Shown piece by piece: positions 50,285-61,750 of a stretch of 64,000 nucleotides of DNA. The translations under genes were made by a program, and so were the position numbers. Within the stretch, counting starts at the first letter, position 1, and every line of letters starts with the position of its first letter. The notes beneath the pieces were generated by a model. It ran no database searches, was not told the origin of the DNA, and was given only the letters and a program-made list of their open reading frames with translations. Source of the DNA: Blastobasis lacticolella (taxonomy: Eukaryota; Arthropoda; Insecta; Lepidoptera; Blastobasidae); the NCBI GenBank assembly GCA_905147135.1, contig LR990039.1, forward strand, positions 35,213,708 to 35,277,707, written 5' to 3'.

Positions 50285-50749
50285 ATGTCTGCGGTCACAT
50301 CAAACCTGCAAACTGAGCATAATTACTTTACTCTCTGTAAAGAAATACAGAAAGTGCAAAATGCTTGGGCCAGGTGTTGCTTTGACATACCAGCGCGAAC
50401 GCATGTCACTCCACATTTGAACGCAGCAAAGGTGTTGAAGTTGAGTGCTAGGCACAAAGAGATTTCAATCCCTTTGTTAGCTACCTTCATAGACTGGCAA
50501 ATCTTGTTTTGCTCTGTTGCTAGGCAGTATGTATACTTTTCGACTATGTTGCTTGGAGTTATTAGATATCAATTTCCATCTTACCTGGCTTCCAAGTTGT
50601 GTTGGTCGCGAGACAACAACCGGTACGGAACTCGGGCTACTACACGGATTCAAAAACAAGTTGAAAGTACATGTCCTGAGTGCACAACTAAATTCTTAAC
50701 CAGCTCAAACATTTACCTACTACTTAATGCGCTTATTACACATTCCTAA
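50285..50749 (+). pseudogene. Non-LTR reverse transcriptase C-terminal fragment
   Basis: 154 codons are open: EIQKVQNAWARCCFDIPART HVTPHLNAAKVLKLSARHKE. The I-Q-x-V-Q-N-A-x-x-R and H-V-T-P pattern is the post-palm region of insect LINE proteins. No palm or endonuclease. A foldback piece (50757-50815) follows directly. Confidence 0.6.
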
Positions 50750-50756
50750 ATTCAGT

Positions 50757-51310
50757 GACTGCATTCAGAAACAAAAAGCGTGAGAGCAAATCAAAGTGGA
50801 CTGTATTGCGGTCCATAGTCTCTGCCCACCCCACCTGTGGGACACAGGCGTGAGCTTTGTTATGTATGTAGGTATGTATGTATGTTCCGGAAGTAATATG
50901 CAACCTGAATAAAAGATGTTAAATAATAAATATAAATGTAAATTGTTTACTGAGTCTTTCTCGTAGGTGCATACAAAATATTTATCTACAGATACACTAA
51001 TATGAATAAAATACCCGTACCCAGTACAGAGAGTACTCCGTTACCGTGTTCACAAGGTAACCTGACCAGATTCCACCCCTGAAATCTGAAATATGTAGTC
51101 TTGTGCTAAACTTTCATATTTTCTCCGCTTGAGGTCTTCCGCAGCAGAGTAAATACTCCCGTAAATATACTTCAGCGTCGACAGACCAAACTGAAACGCG
51201 TTGCTCATAGAATAAGGGTCATTGTCGTATCACGCGTTTTGGAACGCGAAGCGATGCAAAAAGTGATTATTGTGATAGATTTTTGCCCCTTATCCCTTAA
51301 ATAAGTATAT
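50757..51310. repeat. Split foldback family copy
   Basis: 50765-50815 matches the left arm of 10632-10855 ('cagaaacaaaaagcgtgagagcaaatcaaag'). 51192-51310 matches its centre ('gttgctcatagaataaggg', 'gcgaagcgatgcaaaaagtg'). Between them is the 'ccacctgtgggacacaggcgtgagc' phrase also at 6425-6450. Confidence 0.5.
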
Positions 51311-52755
51311 ATTCGGTGATATAAAGTATCAAGTTTAGTTAAAGTGTCAAGTTTGAAAAAGAATAGGTTTAACAAAAGTCACTGAGTGAGCTAAATTACT
51401 TGATGTAATCAATAAAACAAAGCAATGCCAAGCGTCAAATTGGTGCGTTTTCGAGTTTTAGCGACACTAACATACAGCAATTGATTTTTATATAGCTATA
51501 GGTATATAATAGACAGATAATGTAAAAACAAAATATTATCATGACTTAGATAAAAGTCTTTAAAGAAATTGTATGTGTAGTGCCTATTGTCATAGATTTG
51601 TGTTATTTCTCTTTATTGTATGCTACAAATAGATAAATAAAAAATATAAATGTTTTTGTGTCCATGTTTTATTCAGAACTTTGTAGGAAATTATCACCCA
51701 TTGGGCAAATCTATAGCCTGAAAATTTCACAAAATCGCTCCCGTCGTTTCGGAGTCCATTAAGATTCTTCTAGATCACATACACTTTGCCTTTAATGTTC
51801 TAAAAATTTCGATAAATTAATGCATATCATCCCATCTGTGGCGACAGCGTGTATGGCTATCAAAAATGCTATGGGTTAACTTCATACAAGAAGAATTAAA
51901 GAATTTAAAGAATAGTTTTTTATCATTTGTCCGTGAAACTCTAAATCACGGTAGCTGTAACATGTGATTCGTCGCAAAAGAGTCGTCGATCGATCAGCGA
52001 GTTGTCGCACGTGGATAGCGAATTAGATCAATTCACCATGATGGCCAGCTTACCAAGTCAAAAAATGTTTTCAAGTTATTGAAAGGTAAGGATGAGAAAG
52101 GACTTGCAACAAAGCTTTAATAATAATAATAATAATATAATAATAACTCCTTCCGATTCCTCACACATTCCGATATCTCTTCTACGTCGCCAACCGCTAT
52201 ATCTAATACCGATTAGATTGGTTAACCGTGCGCTAAGTTCTTTGGCTCTGAGCCCGTTCTTAGCACACGTTAAAGAACCAGATCTTTCTGAGACTAGTAG
52301 CCACATACTAAACATAATAATAATAATTTATTTGCCAAAATTACAACCTTACAAAGTATTATGGTACAATTATAACAATCTTTAAGTTCATACAGATAAT
52401 AACAAAAATAGAAATACAATGCAGTTGTGTTTATATTAGGGCGGATTCCCTGACTCCTGCACTAGGATGACCTGTATTGCTGTATCTTCCTTTGGAAGAC
52501 ATGCAAAGCCCATAAGACTGTCACTGATCGCGGTCTTTCGAGAGAGATGTGAAACTATATTGATTGATTCGGCAAAGCAAATATGCGGAATCCGCTTTTC
52601 TATATCACGTCGGTCGTACGCTTGCTTGCCAATCTTGTCCTTTTAGTGAATTATAGCATTCTTAAAAATCGCATATTTGAAGAACGTCGGAGCGCGTTTG
52701 CTGACGGATAATAAAATCAGCTTTCTGCTTCATATTTAGGACTAACCATGCATTC
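51311..52755. other. AT-rich DNA, nothing coding recognised
   Basis: TAA trinucleotide runs at 52121-52145 and 52310-52330, and a reversed retroelement tail at 52325-52400. Otherwise unassigned. Confidence 0.4.
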
Positions 52756-52814
52756 GTGACTGTCTATGGGCGGCGGTTATCACTTTCTATGGCCTCAAGT
52801 CCGCTAATTAGTAA

Positions 52815-53105
52815 GGCGATCAATCGATTGAATTGTAATTGGATCCCAAGAGCAGCTCAATGGCAGTGCGATTTTGGTATTCTGCTCCTGTTACTAATGA
52901 CGCGATTTAATTGTAATTACATCGCAATAACAGCTCAATGGCAGTGCGTTTTTGGTATTTTACCCCTGTTACTAATGGGGCGATGGAATTGTAATTGGGT
53001 CGCAAGAGCAGCTCAATGGCAGTGCGTTTTTGGTATTCTGCTCCTGTTACTAATGGGGCGATGGATTTGTAATTGGGTCGCAAGAGCAGCTCAATGGCAG
53101 TTTTG
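52815..53105 (+). repeat. 78 bp minisatellite, about 4 units, in an open frame
   Basis: CAGCTCAATGGCAG recurs at 52853, 52931, 53009 and 53087, exactly 78 bp apart. As 78 is a multiple of three, the frame from 52756 stays open for 121 codons with a 26-residue repeat (RAAQWQCVFGILLLLLMGRW core). There is no evidence of translation; I record it as a repeat. Confidence 0.88.
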
Positions 53106-53785
53106 CCAATGCTGCCGATAGGGTTACTACTGATAAAAACTTACGTTACGTGATTTCGTAACATAATTCGTGAAATGTCGCAGTGATGTTGACAGTGACG
53201 TTATTTAGCACCCATCTTCAGCACTCATTCGAGTGATGTGCCTGGGAGGCAGTGCCTGCAACATCATGCCAAATAAAGGAGTTAAAAGAAAAGTTACCTA
53301 CACGCTGGAAGTGCTGTGCTAAAACTAATCTGACATGTACGTTGGCTGGTCCAAAAGTTTTTAGCCAACGGCTTGTTACACATCCTATTCTTTTAATATT
53401 TGTATCGTTTAAACGCAAATTTGATTAGAAACTCCTTGGCTAAAAATCACTAGCCGGAGACATTTAGTTATTTTTGTACAATAACATGTCTGTCCCTACA
53501 AATCCCTACTATTTGGGTAACGCGCGAAGCATTTAGTGGCAAGATGTATTATGATTGTAAACATGGGTTAACATTTAAAGAATCACTCAAAAATTTAATC
53601 AGCGCGTTTAGAGAACTGTCCCTGTCACATGTTATTATTTTTATTGATTTTGTAAATTTAAACGTGGTCATGGCGACCTCAAACATGAACATGGTCACCG
53701 CCAGCTGCAGTCACTCTAGCAAACGTCATCAGGGTTATGGGTCATTCAGATAGCCGCGGTCTACGACTGGGCTAATTCCCTTACT
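53106..53785. other. Unassigned DNA
   Basis: A plus-strand frame at 53544-53753 has no family motif. Nothing else recognised. Confidence 0.35.
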
Positions 53786-53966
53786 CTGTTGCCAACAAGT
53801 CTGTGATTTCAATGATTGAAATTGTTACTTTTGCAAATACGTATGATCGATTTAATAGTTTCAGTTTATTGCATTGGAACTTTGTTAGCAACTGAACCCA
53901 TGAAATCGACGATACGGAATCGGAAATCAATTTCAATCATAGAAATCAGACAATTGTTGGCAACAG
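53786..53966. mobile_element. Foldback MITE-F
   Basis: Inverted arms: CTGTTGCCAACAAGTCTGTG ATTTCAATGATTGAAATTG (53786-53824) and CAATTTCAATCATAGAAATC AGACAATTGTTGGCAACAG (53928-53966), 181 bp in all. A separate perfect hairpin (GCAGCACC..GGTGCTGC) lies at 54027-54046. Confidence 0.7.
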
Positions 53967-54046
53967 CGTTACGTAGTTAGCCTACTGTTCACACTGCCGC
54001 GGTTAGGCGATTGGCACATTGGGACGCAGCACCGTAAGGTGCTGCG

Positions 54047-55720
54047 GAAAACGCATCCACGCGCATGGCTGCGGATCCGCATCACCGTACGTTTCCATAA
54101 ACAACTCCAGAGTTGAATTTCTTTTCTCTCCAGTGTTACATGATTGGGCCCTTTATTCGTCATTCTGGCGAAATTTGGAAATACCTATGTGTAAATTTTA
54201 TATTGTTTTATATACAATCAAATATTTAGGAATTGTCCAAATTGTTATAATCTTTTCATAAAATTATATAATTTAGGCGAAAAATAATTTGAGAACTGAG
54301 TAACGGAACACCTATCTGACAATCCTGGAGACCTCACTTCACAGCAGCGGCCTATTTGACGCCTTTTTATGCAGAAAGTACTGTGCCAAAAACTTATCTG
54401 ACTCACAGCCCGACCGCCTGATACTCGAATTGAACGTCGCCCTCTTCTAGCAATAGGATATATGTATTTATAACATTATTATCAGTTTAGAGCAAGTATA
54501 TATGATGGACAAGAACAAGGAATATGTACGTACTACTACTTCAGATTATAGTCAGAAGGAGATGCATTTGGATCATGATTTGTTAGTTTGACGAATAGTC
54601 CGTGGTATTGTTAATGGCTTCCACACGAAAGAGAGATAGAGATAATGAAACCAGAACAATATTTTTACGGCTATACGAAATATTATCAATGGACGAAAGA
54701 TCGTGATAAACAAATCACTGGTAGTCGTGGGACTACTGGTAAATATAGAATCATGGGAAAAAAAGTTCCAAGATTAATACTTTTCAAGTGATTACATTTC
54801 CAAGTTTGACATCTGGCATGTCCGAAATGTAGGTCTCGACAAGTAGGTACTATCATTTCTCTTTAGAAACTAGTCTTCTAGGACTAATAGTTCCCGACTT
54901 ATAACAGTTTTACAAATACAAATACAAATACAAAATTTAAGTTTGACACCTGTCATCCGAAATGTAGATCTCGACTTATCATTTCTCTTTAGGAACTAGT
55001 GTTCTTGGACCATATACGAAATACGTTCTGATGGCCATTCCTCGCTCATGGGCGAGCCTTCTCCAGTCTTTTCCCGGCAAGTACATGTAGGTACATGAGC
55101 ATGAAACATAATCACAATTTTTTTTATATTACTATGTATTCTTGTCAGAAATCGCTCACAGTTCTTATGGCTAATTAATATTATTATAATCATAATCATA
55201 ATCATTTATTAATTTATGGTACACAGGTTTATACAGTTGTTAGGTACATTTGTAGTAAAATGAAGTCTCTGCGACCTGCCATCGGCATACAAATTTTAGG
55301 AGTTTGTAGTTAAATAATTTAGTAATTATATATTAGTGAATCTATGATAGGTCAATAAGCACAAAATATATTATAATAGATATAATTAATTTTTGTTTCT
55401 TTATCTCGTTTTGAGGCTAACGTTATGTATGTGTTAGTTTGATATGTCATATCGGTGTATCCACTAAAAATATCGATGTAGGCAACTAATCCACTAAGCT
55501 TGCACTATTATTTGCGTCTAAATATTTGGTAAATTTATTCTGAAAAGATTTCTATTTGATCTATATTTTTTATGAAGTAAGGCTACCAAATACAGCTAGA
55601 GTATTGGAAAGAACTGCGGACGTAAGCAAAAAATAATGATTTGATACAGAGAATATTAGAGAAAGGTTTGCTGGTTCGCATTATGAAACCCAAATTTTGG
55701 TAGGCTTTACTTGAAATAAT
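54047..55720. other. AT-rich DNA with a local duplication
   Basis: 54807-54895 and 54942-55015 are related ('ttgacayctg', 'tccgaaatgtagrtctcgac', 'atcatttctctttag'). A reversed retroelement tail is near 55190-55290. No exon recognised. Confidence 0.45.
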
Positions 55721-55729
55721 ATCGATGTG

Positions 55730-56090
55730 CTTCTTCTTCTATTGAAGTGGGTATTGCTTGCTTGACGGTGCAGTGTCGGTGGGATATTACGGGGCCCACT
55801 GAAAACCAGCGTTGTGGTTCGCGGCAAGCGGCCATAGCATTATGCTGAGGAGGGCCATAGCATTACGAAAAATGCCACTGGGAACCCTATAATTTTCTCC
55901 GTTTTTTTTTTTGTGCTAAATGTAAATTATTATGTCGTGGCGTCCTTTGTAATAAATATTTTCTTTCTTTCTTATTGAGTTCTTCAAGAAAGGGGTGAAC
56001 AGGTTATAACGGGGTCGGCCGTCCATTGGCTGCGGTGACTGCCTACCATGTGGCAGGCCGTAAGCTTCTTTGCCACCTTATTGGTATAAA
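55730..56090 (+). repeat. Retroelement 3' tail plus LINE-tail fragment
   Basis: 55730-55985 ends 'gtgctaaatgtaaattat..taataaatattttctttctttctt', with an AATAAA and TTTC repeats as in CR1-type tails. 55985-56090 is the plus-strand LINE 3' end ('gtccattggctgcggtgactgcctaccatg'). Confidence 0.6.
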
Positions 56091-56260
56091 AAATAATTAG
56101 AGTTAGATAATTAACATAACGAGGGATAGATAAGACTGCGCCCCGTGGGGTACACAGGTCTCCGGTCGACCACTGCCTACTTAAATAATGGGATTTTGCC
56201 ACAGAATAACTAGGGTATAATAGTTATTATGATTATGGACGATTACATGTACATACCTAC

Positions 56261-56433
56261 CCTAAGTATAGAAATGGGGACGACCCAGTTTTTGTGGGTT
56301 GAGCGAGTGTTCGTTTGGTCGTTCGGGTGCGGGCGCGGTGCGCGCGGCGGCGGTGCCAGGCTCTCCGCCAGTCGCCGCCAGGCGTCCGCCGCGCCCGCTG
56401 TGCCACCGCCCTGCCACCAGATACACCGACACC
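56261..56433 (-). CDS. Candidate GC-rich exon of an unknown gene
   Basis: On the minus strand a GC-rich segment lies between a good acceptor (GGTCTGTTTCGCAG) and a donor (GTAGGTATG). 173 nt; two of three frames are open (one reads ADAWRRLAESLAPPPRAPRP). No family is recognised, and it cannot join the known Dystrophin exon in phase by its TAG-containing third frame. It could be an untranslated or alternative 5' exon. Surroundings 56434-57799 are AT-rich with nothing recognised. Confidence 0.25.
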
Positions 56434-57799
56434 CTGCGAAACAGACCGCCAACAATTCGAAACACATGTAGGTACATTTTCCCTCTAACACTCACTAATA
56501 AAAAAATAGGTGCCCTAGTATCTATCTGACGATTTTAGTTTTCCTTTACGTTGTCAAGGGTGGTCGTTAGTCTCGAGAAGGTCTGGTGGCGTACCAAGAG
56601 TATAAGGTAGTCATGCCAATTATGAAATTGGTTACTTCCTCGTACCTAAATAGTTCAATAAGATCACTTGTCGACTTTGAGCACCAGAACCCCGTCTACA
56701 AGACGTCGTGCTCCCTGGCAACCCTTTCGTCAGTTTGTTTTTCTAAATGTGTTGGATGGATTTAGATATCTGCGGGTGAGTGAGTAGTGATAGTCGGTTG
56801 TGAATCGAAACTGATTTGTTGGACTCTGGACAGTAATTATTAACGATCACCTAATACATCCACATGAACGTTTAAAGCAATTCTTTGTAGAGTAGGCACA
56901 GGAATTGGCATCCCGCGTCAGTGATGAACCCGTTGAGTATTTTGAGATATGGATAGGTGTTAGACAATCTGAATTCCCTTCCATTGAGTGCATTGATTAT
57001 TTTGAGAATTAGGTAGGCATGCTGAAGCTACAATTCAATGAACGATTGTACCTTCCCGATCCCGCCATGCGACGATGCCGCACGCACATTGTGTTGCCTA
57101 GGAAACCTTCAAACGTTTAAATACACATTGGAAAAGAAATAACACGTTGCTACTACTTACAGCAAGAAAAATAACAATGCGAAATCCTATGTATTTATTT
57201 GTTTTATTTATTGAGGCCTAAAGCTGTGTGATTTATCAAAAAATATTGTAATCCGATTACCGTAGTCGTTTCGTATAAAAACTACAGTTGTCACTAGATA
57301 GTTTCCCCTTTGTTTCATACAGATAACCAAGTTTGATAACTAGTTAACCAGGGGAACATTTCTTAGGCGGTTCCTCCATGTTCTTAACCGTTTCTTTACT
57401 GGTTGTCCAGGCGGAATATATATTCCGCGGAGAAAGCCTGTGGGATACGATCGTGAAAGTGTGTGTGGGTATGTAAGCACCTACCCATTGGTATGAAAAC
57501 CACAGTTATGCCATATTTTAAAAGGTGGTAGCACTCTGTCAAGGCTGAGGAATCCGCCTGGGTAAGTGAGTATCACAACCTTACCTATTTCTGCCGCCAA
57601 GCAACAATGATTGCGTTGTTGTGTTCCGGTTTGGGATAAGATTGCCAGCATAATTACAACATTAACCACAAGCATCTAGAATTTCATCTTAGCCCTCACA
57701 GTGATAACGCACCTGCGATTCTGCATTTTTTGTTGCCAGCTACCTAAATGCATTAAGCTTATATGTTATGCAACAAACTTGGTGCTCACCATACTTTGT

Positions 57800-58790
57800 G
57801 GTAAACAATGGTGTCAAACAACCCATTGTTTGAGACCAAGTGTGACAGAACTCCGAAGCAGTTCACATTTTGCAAAAGATACCAAATCCAGACTGCTAAG
57901 ACGGAGACAGACTGGTCTGGGATACGAGTAGTCCGAATATACACGGATGGATCAAAGACCGACCAGGGCACAGGAGCGGGAATCTTCTCGCTAGATCTGA
58001 ATTTCAGATCGTCACTAACATTAGGAGACCATAGTACCATCTTTCAGTGCGAATGTGTGGCGATCACACAGGCCGCTCGGCTAGTGCAGCGCCTTGGCGT
58101 ACGCGACCAAGGCGTCAGAATAGTATCTAACAGATAGCATGTCCGTACTGAAAGCTCTAATGGGCAACAGCATCAACAGTTTCTTGATCCTGGAGTGTCA
58201 CCATGCACTAGAGGACATCTCCTCGGTGAACAGGGTCACTCTACAATGGATTAAGGGTCATAGCAACTCAATGGGCAACGATGCCGCCGATGAGCTAGCT
58301 AGATGAGTACTGCCGGTCCCGCCCCATTTCTACCCCTTTCTTTCAACACACTACGCTCGTGGGTGAGCAAATATACAAATGACCAGCACAACAAGTGCTG
58401 GGAAAGCACACCCGGATGTAGGCAGTCTAAGTTAGTGGTGAGCGAAAGATCACCTAAGCTAACTAAAATACTACTGGACCTAAAACGGAGAGAAAATAAG
58501 ACAGTAGTTGGTACAATTACAGGGCACCTCCCCCTGAACAAACTACTGCATACCATCGGAGCTACAGACAGCCCCCTGTGCAGGGGATGTTTAGTAGTTT
58601 AGTAGCTGAGGAAACAACGGCTCACGTGGTCCTGGAGTGTGAGGAGCTAAAGGACTACAGAGCTAAAGCCTCAATAGGAACAGGGTCCCTTCGAGAAGTC
58701 TGTGAACGTCCCAAGAGACTAATAGACTTCTGGAAGGAGCTGGGCTGGCTACAATATCCGGCTCTCAATCACGTATAACGGAGCCAATTT
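57800..58790 (+). pseudogene. RNase H and C-terminal remnant of a non-LTR element
   Basis: Across stops and frameshifts the plus strand encodes RIYTDGSKTDQGTGAGIF (Asp), FQCECVAITQAA (Glu), a later SDSMSVLKALMG (Asp) and NDAADELAR (Asp), the four RNase H catalytic positions. Then comes a TGHLPLNKLLHTIG ... CRGC ... ETTAHVVLECEEL zinc-binding tail. This order is known from LINEs of the I/R1-Loa group. Broken at about 58135, 58305 and 58600. Confidence 0.8.
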
Positions 58791-58881
58791 GAGTCCAAGT
58801 ACGGAAAATGGGAGCCCCAAACCTATATGTTATGCGCGACCGCTTACTGAGCAGGAAAAAGCAATTTAATTTAATAGTAAT

Positions 58882-59013
58882 ATGTCTAAATTCTCGCCGG
58901 CAGACGCGATGCGTAAGCTCGCAGCAGCAGCCGCGTCCGCGCCCGCGCCCGCTCCCGCGCCCGCGTCATGAACGCCGAGCGCGCCGACGCCTCCACCTCT
59001 ACTGAGGACATAA
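58882..59013 (+). CDS. Candidate first coding exon (unknown gene)
   Basis: A GC-rich patch ends ACATAAAG|GTGAGTTAC, a strong donor. ATG at 58968 gives MNAERADASTSTEDIK up to that donor in phase 0. An upstream ATG at 58882 gives a short separate frame (MSKFSPADAMRKLAAAAASA and a few more) that would act as an upstream ORF. A CCCGCG/GCGCCC run lies between. No downstream exon of this gene is in the window and no family can be named. Confidence 0.3.
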
Positions 59014-59296
59014 AGGTGAGTTACTGGTTGCATTACCCTAATAGACGCCATCTCACCTCATTTACTCTTTATTATGTAGCCGTTCTCAGCGGCTTTCATC
59101 CGCGCGCAGTTCAAATCTCTGTAAACAATCAACTTTCCCGCGGAAACCTATTATTATCCCGGGATAACAAGTAGCCTGTGTTACTCAGTGATAATATAAC
59201 ATACTGTTAGTGAAATAATTTTTAAAATCGGTCCAGTAAGTACATTTTGAGTTCATTCATTTCATTACCATTAAAAATACTTACAAATCTTATCAG

Positions 59297-59600
59297 GTGA
59301 CGACCTGAGTGGTTCAATGGTCAACATCGCACGCAATCTGCGGTCCGCCACGCAAGAGGTCCCGGGTTCGATTCCCGGCCGGGCAGAAATTGAAATGATG
59401 AATTTTAATTTCTGTTACGGGTCTGGGTGTTCTATGTATAATAAGTATGTATTTAAAAAAAAAAGTATTTAAGTAGTATATCAGTTATCTAGCACCCATA
59501 GTACAAGCTTTGCTTAGTTTGGGGCTAGATGGCGCTGTGTGAATTTGTCCACGAATATTTATTTATTTTGTTTATTTATTTATCTTTTTATTTATTTCAA
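59297..59600 (+). repeat. tRNA-derived SINE, full-length type (Metulj-like)
   Basis: Head GACGACCTGAGTGGTTCAAT GG (A-box region) and GGTTCGATTCC (B box, about 59367-59377). The body is 'gggcagaaattgaaatgatgaattttaatttctgttacgggtctgggtg' and 'tagtttggggctagatggcgctgtgtgaa', with an AT-rich TTTA tail. It resembles butterfly Metulj-type SINEs as I remember them. Confidence 0.75.
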
Positions 59601-60237
59601 TTAACAGAAATTTAAACATTACAGTAAAGTAAACCATTTCCAAACAATTAATATATTACTTATGCAGGTATCGATATATACCTATGTGCATCTAATTTAA
59701 TAGTAGGTATAAATGATACTACTGAATGGTACTTACAGGCATCATACTTTCGAATTCCTTCTTACATTCACTCATCGACCATACTGTCGTACTCGCAAAC
59801 AAAGCACACTGCGATAGCGGTCTCATGGCCATCAAATCAGAATCTGATGATGCGAACCTGCACAAATCGAGGGCAACCCCTTAAATATTGTACGTTTGTT
59901 GCGTTAACATATTTTACTCAAGTGTCCGCTTATGGTGAAGCCACAGAACTATTTAACGATTTGGAGTTGTGATGCTTGAAAGGGTATCATAACCACCGCT
60001 GTAAATTTTGAAATAAATAAATAAATTTTAATAAAAAATAAAAGCCGACTTCGAGTCACAATAAAGGAATGAGGAAAAAAAGCTTTTTATCACGCAATAC
60101 GAGTAGGTAAGTTAAATTAAATAATTTAAAAGATTTGAATGGAACGAGAGGAACGATTAAGGCGCCACCATCACTACCAACGCGACTTCCATTGTTTTCT
60201 ATGACCACCACCACATAAAGTGCCACAAACTTATCAG
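59601..60237. other. AT-rich DNA, nothing coding recognised
   Basis: No exon or repeat that I can support, apart from A/T-rich tails near 60010. Confidence 0.4.
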
Positions 60238-60475
60238 CCGGTCTAGCCATCTTTGACAGCTCCGCTTGCGTGATGTGTGTATGGTAGAAAATTGACAGCT
60301 CGAAGTTCGACTATTTCTACCAACATCTACATTGACTCGGATTGTGTAAGATCATCCGCCAATCCGCCTCCTTTGTACACCGAAAGTACGTGATTTGTCT
60401 ATGGACCAAGAATTTCTACCACAAACAGCTTATGTCAGATAACGTTAGTTTATGTCAAATCCCATACATTTTTTC
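60238..60475 (-). repeat. Inverted partner of the 3247-3488 repeat
   Basis: About 240 bp, the reverse of 3247-3488, with small differences. On the minus strand it also ends in ATGGCTAGACCGGC and then an unrelated open stretch. Confidence 0.7.
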
Positions 60476-60819
60476 TATCACAAACGATTGTAGATTAACG
60501 AGACCTCTTGGCTAAGGCTGCTGACCCGGTGACGGCGTCGCTGTTGTTGACAACAAAATGACAATTCAAAATGGCGACACTTAGTTCCAGTTATCGGATA
60601 AGATAAACATCTTATTTTTCAGCCAATGCTTATCTGGCTTTTGAGACGTTTTAAAGATTGTACGATTCTAAATAGGGCAACAGGAATGTAAATTCAAGTG
60701 GTGTCAAAGTGAAGCAAAGTGTAGGTTGGTTTACTTCGACGTGGTTTCAATGCCAAAGGGCACGGTTGTTTTAAGTGGACGCTTTTATTCGTTTTGTACC
60801 TACATAGGTAACAGCGACC

Positions 60820-61640
60820 AACGCAATAGCACAAAATAAAAAACTAACAGAAGGGCCACTCCCGTCGTCTTCGGAAATTACTAGCTACCGACTCACTAGG
60901 GTTGCTACTGTATTTATTCTGAATTTTGAAAAGAGTATTTAAAAGATCGAATAGAATTTTAAAGATCGTTAACAATAACATGTCCCTTGCAAAGGACCAA
61001 TATCTATCCTTAAAATAATATGATCATAATGAGCAGTTTTCCAATAGGTATCTAAAGCATTCCTAACCACGCACTAGATGGCGCCCCGGCAATTTTGGTA
61101 ATTGATAATCGCTTGAAATAGGTTCTTAGCAAACAGGATATAAACACTGGGTACGTTGTTTTGGATAATATTGTATTTGTCAATAGTTTTCAACCATTTT
61201 AGAGGTTGTAATAATAATGGAACATAGTGCCAACTTCTATAAATATTTCTTTTTACATTTCGTTCAACCTTTAACAGTTATGTTTATATTAATAAACATT
61301 TTATTTTTAAGGTTAGTCTTAGTTGGCTGCAAGAAATCACTGCCACCATTACACATATTAAAAAAGATTACCAAAATTGTAGGAGCGCCATCTATTGATG
61401 CTTTATGAAACCAACTATCAATACCTACTGGAAAACTCCTCATTGCTTCCCCAGCTGTTCATATTGTGTTCAAGTATATTAGATTTTCCATACCAACTTC
61501 CGGCATTATGCCTTTAGTAAGCGTAATAATAATCTACTGTTTATTCACTTTTTAAAAATTCATCGCCACCTAATTTTATCTTAAGAAGAGAGTAATCTTT
61601 CCCTGAACTGGGATTTCATTTGACCCACTTACCGGTAAAT
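60820..61640 (+). repeat. Paralogous repeat unit 2 (with MITE-B)
   Basis: Collinear with 46225-47400 but lacking the 71 bp hairpin and the 690 bp insertion of that copy. It carries instead the MITE-B at 61031-61441. Confidence 0.7.
61031..61441 (+). mobile_element. MITE-B copy 3, with empty site at 47230-47245
   Basis: 411 bp: GAGCAGTTTTCCAATAGGTA at the left, TACCTACTGGAAAACTCCTC at the right, with AT on both sides. The paralog at 47.2 kb reads TGATCATAATTGCTTCCC with one AT, so both borders and the 2 bp target duplication are directly visible. A short frame inside (61217-61408) is not supported as a gene. Confidence 0.88.
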
Positions 61641-61644
61641 CAAT

Positions 61645-61750
61645 GAGGAGTTTTCAAATAGTTATCTAAAGCTTGTTAACCACTCACTAGATGGCGGCCC
61701 GACAATTTTGGTAATTGATAATCGCTTGAAAAAGGTTCTTAGCAAAGGGG
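61645..61750 (+). repeat. MITE-B copy 4, right-truncated
   Basis: GAGGAGTTTTCAAATAGTTA start after AT, then the same landmarks ('cactcactagatggcggcccgacaattttgg'), cut off at 'cttagcaaagggg'. Confidence 0.75.

Noticed and set aside
59320..59395. True tRNA gene
   Set aside because: Only A- and B-box-like motifs inside a SINE; no cloverleaf closing stem could be drawn with confidence.
61217..61408. 63-codon ORF
   Set aside because: Lies wholly inside the MITE-B element; the other copies do not keep it open.
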